Of a stretch of 64,000 nt of DNA, positions 58,484 through 64,000 are shown piece after piece. Within the stretch, counting starts at the first letter, position 1, and the number at the start of each line of letters is the position of its first letter. The notes beneath the pieces are model-generated. The model saw only the letters and a program-made list of their open reading frames with translations. It did no database searches and was not told where the DNA came from. The position numbers and the translations under genes are program-made. The stretch covers positions 32,771,706 to 32,835,705 of the forward strand of contig NC_045139.1 in NCBI RefSeq assembly GCF_008831285.2, written 5' to 3'. Source of the DNA: Nymphaea colorata (Eukaryota > Streptophyta > Magnoliopsida > Nymphaeales > Nymphaeaceae).

Positions 58484-58618
58484 CATGCCGCTGCCTGAGG
58501 TGAAGACCTACGCGTTCCAGGCGGAGATCAACCAGCTGCTCAGCCTCATCAATAACACTTTCTACAGCAACAAGGGGATCTTCCTGCTGGAGATCATTAG
58601 CAACTCCTCCGCTGTTGG
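58484..58618 (+). pseudogene. Truncated HSP90 copy (exon 1 only)
   Basis: An ATG followed by [17 protein letters not shown] and then [20 protein letters not shown] aligns with HSP90 exon 1 ([29 protein letters not shown]). The copy stops at the same place, and the exon/intron junction (GCT/GTTGGTTTC) matches that of HSP90 (GAT/GTTAGTTTT). The duplication was therefore at DNA level and not a retrocopy. Conserved residues are changed: E to G, R to L and the N-box D to A. The frame continues into intron-like sequence and stops at 58721. I find no later HSP90 exons before the methyltransferase gene, so the copy cannot make a working chaperone. It may still be transcribed. Confidence 0.8.
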
Positions 58619-58828
58619 TTTCTTCCTGCACATGCCCCTGCTTGGGTTGATGCCCATCTTCTGTAAAATTTTCCAAATCGCGTTCGCTTTGTTTGGAGAA
58701 GCTGACGCTTCTTTTTCGTAGTGAAGCTACTGGCCATGGTCTGAATGCTTGAGTGGTTGCCTGCTAGGTGTTTTAGGCTATCTCCTTGTGGTCATTCATA
58801 CGCTGAACTTGGTGGAATCACTTTTCTA

Positions 58829-58948
58829 ATGCTGAAGTACTTAGTAACTTACTCTAGACGATGGAGTTACATGCCTTGGCTAGAGTAAGTTACTATTATG
58901 TTACTCTAGACGATGGAGTTACATGCTGAAGTACTTAGTAACTTACTC
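58829..58948. repeat. Direct repeats with a perfect 15-bp inverted repeat
   Basis: AGTAACTTACTCTAG at 58843-58857 is the exact reverse complement of CTAGAGTAAGTTACT at 58880-58894, with a 22-nt loop. The same block holds direct repeats: ACTCTAGACGATGGAGTTAC twice and GCTGAAGTACTTAGTAACTT twice. Confidence 0.9.
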
Positions 58949-59336
58949 CCGTGGATGTTGATGCTTTTAGTCGTACAAGAGCCGGTCAAACTGATGATGG
59001 AAGTATGATCAGAAACAGCCATGGGTCCTTCTCTTTTTACTGCCAATTTTCTTTACCTTTTTTTTTTCCCCACTTGATACACTGATGAAGTCAAGTGGAA
59101 TTGCTCGTTTGTTGCACGTAAAAATACTATTATGTTATGCTTATAATGCAGTACAAAAAGCCGATGAAATTATTTTGTACTTTGGCCACGGAATTTCTGG
59201 TTTTTACTGTTTGTTTTCTGGTTTCTGTTTTAGAATCCGTCTCGAAAAATCATGGTAAAGTTGCTTATCGAATGATGCTAGATATATTCTCATCTCGCCT
59301 AGTTAGTAATTGATCTTGCTTATACTATCAGATCAA

Positions 59337-60054
59337 GTTGGTTAGCAGTGTATTGGTGTTTCACCATTCAATTGGTTGAGGCTGCGCCCTTTCCGACCGC
59401 TCCTAGTGCTCCCAGAGAGTGTCCTTTTCTGGAAGACCTTTGTAGGCTTGTAGCATTAAAGTCCCACCAGATGACACAGAAAATAGCAGAGAAAATTTGG
59501 TCCGAACTTTTCTGCAGGTGCTCTAGCCACGGAACATGGTCCATCTTTTCGAAGCAGCCTCATGGAAGAATATCCTGCAATTAAATTAGTTCACATTTTC
59601 TTCTCTTTTTAAACGTTTTCTTCTTTAAGCAAGATAAAAGGCATGTTCTTGCTAAAATGGTACTAGTAATCAATGGTGGAAGTAATGCGCTTGTTTTTAG
59701 CCTGTGTTAGCTTTGCCTAATGCACAACCCAAATGCTTCCTCTCTTTGAAATCTGTTGAGAACCCAATATGTGGGTGGTCGATTTGGAAAGGATACCATT
59801 TGGCTATAGTTTCCTCTACCATAAGATCGCTGCAGCCATTCGTGTTTGCTCATCTTGCCTGGTCAATAACAATTGATCTTGCTTATTACGTTGGTAACGA
59901 TGCGTTGGTGTTTCACCACTCAACTGGCTGAACTGGCCCTATCCCAGCACTGCTCCCAAAGGGTGTTCTTCTGTGGATTTTTTTTTGTAGTAATATAACT
60001 CCACCAGATCGCACTGAAATAGCAGAGCCTGTTGTGAACTCTGGCTGTCCTCCA
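59337..60054. repeat. Degenerate ~550-bp tandem duplication
   Basis: Matching words appear twice about 552 bp apart: AATTGATCTTGCTTAT, TTGGTGTTTCACCA(T/C)TCAA, CCCAGAGAGTGT or CCCAAAGGGTGT, and CCACCAGAT then AAATAGCAGAG. No coding potential. Confidence 0.7.
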
Positions 60055-60586
60055 GCATGATCAGTTAATGAAACAATGAAAGAAGACAGTGCTGTAAGTC
60101 ATTTGGTGTCTCAGGAGCAAGCTTTTCCTTCACTATGCCCATTTGAAGCAGTGATGAGCAAATTGAAGCCAATGGTTTGGTGGCCCATATCACAACGAGG
60201 TTGAGCAGCCTTGAAGTAGCAGCTGCCCTATCATTTCTCATGAACTTTCATGTATGAGTGATGCCGACAATGTGCCTCACAGGTAGCTTGATCGGCTACC
60301 GTTTAAATATAATTTACTAAAGTTACTAAAAACAACAATAGTTTCTCTTTCTTTTCCTAGATGACCAATAACTCAAATATACAAGAGTGAACGCAAATAT
60401 GGATACAAAATGCACTCTGATGATGATGGAGAAGAAAAGGCAAAAAAAGAAGGGGAAGTTCAAGAGTAGGTAGCATCTGAACCAATAGTTTCTCCATATG
60501 ACAAATGAAGCACCTGCCCCTTCTCTGAACGGAGGGAAGAATTCAAGTTGATCAAGCTCTGATGGGTTGCAGCTGCATTTTACGGA

Positions 60587-60957
60587 TCAAAGAGGAACAG
60601 TTCCTGTGACTGTCCTGTGTCGTGGGTCAGTTAGCCTTGATTGGACGTTCGTGAAGCCTACACTTCTCAGCGTTTCATCGAGATCCAAGGTGTAGTATTC
60701 ATCTAGAAATGGCTCCGTGCTCTTCATGAGTGTGAATAGGACAGGAGAGAGATTCTGGTTGAACAGTTACGGACAGAGTAAGCATGTAGTTGACAAGCAT
60801 TCCGGTTGCATGTTTATGGGGGAAAAATATGTGAGTTTTACCTGAAGCACCTTTGATTTTGGCTGTACAAAAACAAGAAAAACAGATGTCAGATTCATGC
60901 AATTGGAAATATGTCATAGCTTAATGTGTATATGTATGTGTTTTTTTGCGTGCATGC

Positions 60958-60999
<42 letters not shown>

Positions 61000-63470
61000 A
61001 TTATCTGTAATAACAATGGTGCCACCCGGACGAAGAAGACGAAAAGCCTCCTTAAACAAGGCAATCGTTGCACGTTGTGGGCATTCATGCATCTGTAATT
61101 CATTAAGATTGATGCATCACAGATTCACAATGAGAATTGAATGCAACTTTCTGTTAGTTATATGTTCTGTTGAGTAGTGAAGCATACCACGTAAGCAAAG
61201 TTGACGATGTCGAAAGAGGCAGAAGGCAAGCCAGTATCTTCACCCTTTGCATGAATCCACCTTATCATCCCACTCTTTCTTGCGGGTCTCTGCTTCTCCT
61301 TGTAACTCGCCACGGCGAGGAAGTAAGGAGACAAATCAAGCCCCTGTATCACCAAAACTGTGGCACAGTCAAAGGCTACGGCATGTTGTAGGCACCTTTT
61401 CCAATTTTGCATGTTTTTAATCAATTTAGCCATGTCTATATGACTTTTCAACTAATTTAATAGAGAAAAAGTGTTAAACACTGATTATTTTCATGCCCCG
61501 ATATGGTTTTTAAGTGAACAGAATAACAGATAATACGATACCCAGAAGAATCAGGGTTTTTTTAAAAAATTCGTGACCAAAGATAGTTCTCAAGAGAAAG
61601 GAAACATCTATGGTTCAGATGACAAAAAAACGCTGAAACCTGATCTGCGTCCAATGTTATGAAACCTTTAAAATCAACCAAATGACTATCTTGTAGAATC
61701 TGGTTTATATGTTAGGCATTTGTGAAATTTTTCAGGTACGTAGATTTGGATGATCCAACCACATCTATCCGCTCAGATTAGTGAGGCTTGGATGGGATCT
61801 GGCCGAAGGACCTGGATGGCCAAAAACTTCACGGTTCAATCTCCATGGGCATCCATCCTCTCTGCAAGTCGAAGCATGGCAGGAATAGGCCTCGAAAGTG
61901 GGGGTACTAGCCTCAGAGTTTTACTCCACCAGTGGAGCAACAAAGTCTCCCCACTTATGCATTTTTTTGTGACAATGAACGGCTCGGGGAGGAAACCTCC
62001 CATTTTTTATTGCAAAAGAATATTATGTACAGAGAAAGAATGGGGATGCAATCATCGGCACAAAGAAACTGAAACAAATCCCTAGTAGCAACTTTTTTTG
62101 TGTAATAGACGAGAAAAAAGAAAGATAATAGAGAAATACTCAACTGTGACTTTGGCACTTGGGAACTTGTCTGCCAGAAAGGCGGTGCTAACTCCAACAG
62201 AGCAGCCTATATCCAGGATGTCCTTAACTTGCAGACCTGGTGAGTATTTGGCACGATGATCATCAATGGCTCGAAGCCAGCCTCCTCTCATTTCAGCATT
62301 AGCTTCATCTATTGATTTTGCATATGGGATAGCCCTGCTTGCCATCGACATTGTTGCTGGTTCAGCCTCTGCTGCCGCCTGATCTTAGTCCAAAAAAGAA
62401 AGGTCAACAAGAATTAGACATATTTGTGTTGCAGTTGGAGAAGGCATGCCTACTACATGAAAGCCACGAGTAAGCAGCTTCCGATAACCACGGTTGCAAT
62501 AAATAACTCATAACTCAGTTTTTGATGTCCTCTCTTTTAAAGCTACTAAAGTCCATTTGGTCTGTTGAGACCATCAATCTCTATTCGACTCATAAATTTC
62601 CTCCGTCAGCAATTTATAATTATGCATAAGAACCAAGTAAAGAAAATGAATATGCGAAGCAGAAGTAAAGAAGTACATAAAAGGAAGATGAATAAAAATG
62701 AGACTCGTTTCTCAGTTCCTTTCCGTCCTTGATGTTACTTGATCTGAGCAGGAGGAGGATGGTTGTGAAAAGGAAAAGTGAGAGAATGAGAAGAAAATTT
62801 GGAGGTGAAAAAACCAGTTCCAAAATGAGATTGGTTGAACTCATTCCTTAAACACATACACGTACACACGCATACATTTATAATTTTAAGATTGGTAATG
62901 GTTCTGAAGCAGGAAGCAGATTGGAAGCAAACTTTAGAAAAGGAAAGTGGGTTTCTTGAACCTTGGCAGATTAATAGAGTCAGTGTGAATGAAAATGTCA
63001 AAATAAGTATCCAGTTTAAACCTGTAGGAACCAATTAATGAACAGAGCTTCACACCAACCATGACTCTGGTTCCTCTTTCAGTTAAGATCCACACTTTTC
63101 TACAATAGAAAAAACACAGAAATTTCAAATTAATAATCCGTTGTGGTCAGGGTTTGACTAAGATTGCTTCACTTGATATAATTATATATGGCTTCTTATT
63201 TATTTATTTCTTCCAAAAAACAGCTTGACCTGTTTATTCCTCGACTGGTGCATTCATGGTTAGTTGAATCAATTGCTTAAGGCCTCCAGTTTTAGTGGTC
63301 TTAGATGTTTACCCACCTGACTGTCAAGTCCCATTAACCTTCTTGTTCTAGTAAGAGGCAGAACCATAGTTCAAACTCATTTGAAAAAATCTGTATGAGA
63401 AAGAAGTTAAAGATTCGTACCAGCCAAGAAAGATTGCCTTCATCATATGCATGGAAAGGATTCAGATAAT
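60587..63470 (-). CDS. SAM-dependent class I methyltransferase (5' end outside window)
   Basis: A plant methyltransferase of the UbiE/COQ5-like, plastid-type superfamily. The substrate cannot be told from the sequence. Minus-strand exons: 63470-63421 (internal), 62378-62145, 61343-61188, 61092-60997, 60862-60842 and 60754-60587. All are in phase and total 241 codons plus stop. The visible part starts YLNPFHAYDEGNLSW. Motif I is ILDIGCSVGVSTAFLAD, followed by VTGLDLSPYF, then the GEDTGLP and FDIVNFAYV/MHECPQ region (motif II), LLRPGGTIVITDNS (motif III) and a C-terminal part with LMKSTEPFLDEYY and DPRHRTVTGTVPL. The upstream exons, with the start and any transit peptide, lie beyond the right edge. 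The fifth visible exon is only 21 nt (PKSKVLQ). The donor of the exon ending at 60997 is formed by a (CT)n tract. Confidence 0.9.
60960..60995. repeat. (GA)n microsatellite abutting a splice donor
   Basis: Uninterrupted GA run of about 36 bases. On the coding strand of the methyltransferase it is (CT)n and begins exactly at the intron donor. Confidence 0.93.
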
Positions 63471-64000
63471 CTGTTCACAAATGAAATAAACAATGTCAAA
63501 TTTTTGCACGTTCTCTTGCTTTGATTTGTGCGGAATTCCACACGAAGAAGAATCCATATTCTGTTTTTAAGTATGTTAACAATATAAAAAATTAAGCGTG
63601 CTTTTTTTTACTATCGCTTACTCTTTTCAAGTTTTAAGTGTGTTTTTGAGAAGTTCTTCGTGAGTTCTTTTATCACATTTACCACACCTTAAGTTAATTA
63701 ATATAACTGGGGCCAATTGACAGAATCATTTTTTCATTGATGATTTACAATTCGATTTCTGTTAGGGAAAATTTTCGTTTTCAGGCTTGCCTTTTACTTC
63801 TAATTTAAAAAATAAATTTAAACGATTTCCTTAGTAATAACTATATTTTTTATTAGAACTGTCAAAGAATAGTCTAAAGACATTAACCTAAGAAATGCAA
63901 AACCTCTTCTGCAATTTTTTCTCTTCATAATTACCCTTTATGGTTTTATCAAACAAGTTAATGTGAGTTTACTTTAAACCCTTACTTGGCAGTTTTTATA
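63471..64000 (-). other. Intron of the methyltransferase gene running off the window
   Basis: AT-rich, no open frame of note. The exon at 63421-63470 begins in phase 2 after an acceptor (GTGAACAG), so this stretch must be intron, with the preceding exon to the right of the window. Confidence 0.6.

Larger units (their letters stand above)
58619..60586. other. Spacer downstream of HSP90 fragment
   Basis: No supported gene. It contains direct and inverted repeats at 58829-58948 and a degenerate ~550-bp tandem duplication (59337-59520 and 59887-60054). A short acidic/lysine-rich frame at about 60385-60470 (HSDDDGEEKAKKEGEV) recalls an HSP90 charged linker by composition only. The right end should include the methyltransferase 3'UTR. 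Confidence 0.5.

Noticed and set aside
60385-60470. Acidic/lysine-rich frame resembling an HSP90 linker
   Set aside because: Similarity is compositional only, and none of the conserved HSP90 blocks flank it.
61750-62085. Plus-strand frame opposite a methyltransferase intron
   Set aside because: No conserved features; it lies in the intron between the exons at 62145 and 61343.

Overview
This window is nuclear DNA of a flowering plant. The evidence is many short exons with GT-AG introns (some over 2 kb), AT-rich spacers full of (GA)n, (CT)n, (CA)n and (TA)n tracts, and proteins that read clearly as angiosperm orthologues: a chloroplast/mitochondrial MDAR, a GT47 xyloglucan-type glycosyltransferase and a cytosolic HSP90 ending in MEEVD. 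The species cannot be fixed from sequence alone. I see no organellar, bacterial or viral genes, no CRISPR array, no rRNA or tRNA gene, and no intact transposon.

Layout, left to right. (1) 1-7567, minus: the N-terminal two thirds of the ribosome-biogenesis factor ESF1; its 3' end lies beyond the left edge. (2) 8869-16004, minus (plus a likely 5'UTR exon near 16632-16830): a complete DHHC protein S-acyltransferase. (3) 16.85-25.2 kb: gene-poor, AT-rich spacer with a degenerate tandem array at about 20.9-22.1 kb and a minisatellite near 24.0 kb. (4) 25230-26921, minus: an intron-less GT47 exostosin-family glycosyltransferase. (5) 29995-40433, minus: a complete 17-exon monodehydroascorbate reductase of the dual-targeted MDAR6 type, with a very short alternative N-terminal exon and one GC-AG intron. 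(6) 41868-48073, plus: a complete 9-exon TRAIP-like RING E3 ligase with an internal exon duplication. (7) 48.1-53.3 kb: spacer with a 178-bp tandem duplication and degenerate repeats. (8) 53308-57043, plus: complete 4-exon cytosolic HSP90. (9) 58484-58618, plus: a truncated duplicate of HSP90 exon 1. (10) 60587-63470, minus: the C-terminal part of a class I SAM-dependent methyltransferase, running off the right edge, with a 21-nt microexon.

The genes are ordinary plant housekeeping and stress genes (ribosome assembly, protein lipidation, wall polysaccharide synthesis, ascorbate recycling, replication-linked ubiquitylation, chaperoning). They do not form a cluster or pathway. Exon models were built by hand from splice-site consensus, reading-phase continuity and family conservation; all seven multi-exon or single-exon models keep frame throughout. 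The most interesting points are gene-structure features: the alternative start exon of the MDAR, the exon duplication in TRAIP, the microsatellite that forms the donor of a methyltransferase intron, the 21-nt microexon, and the HSP90 exon-1 fragment. I found no convincing new biological system.
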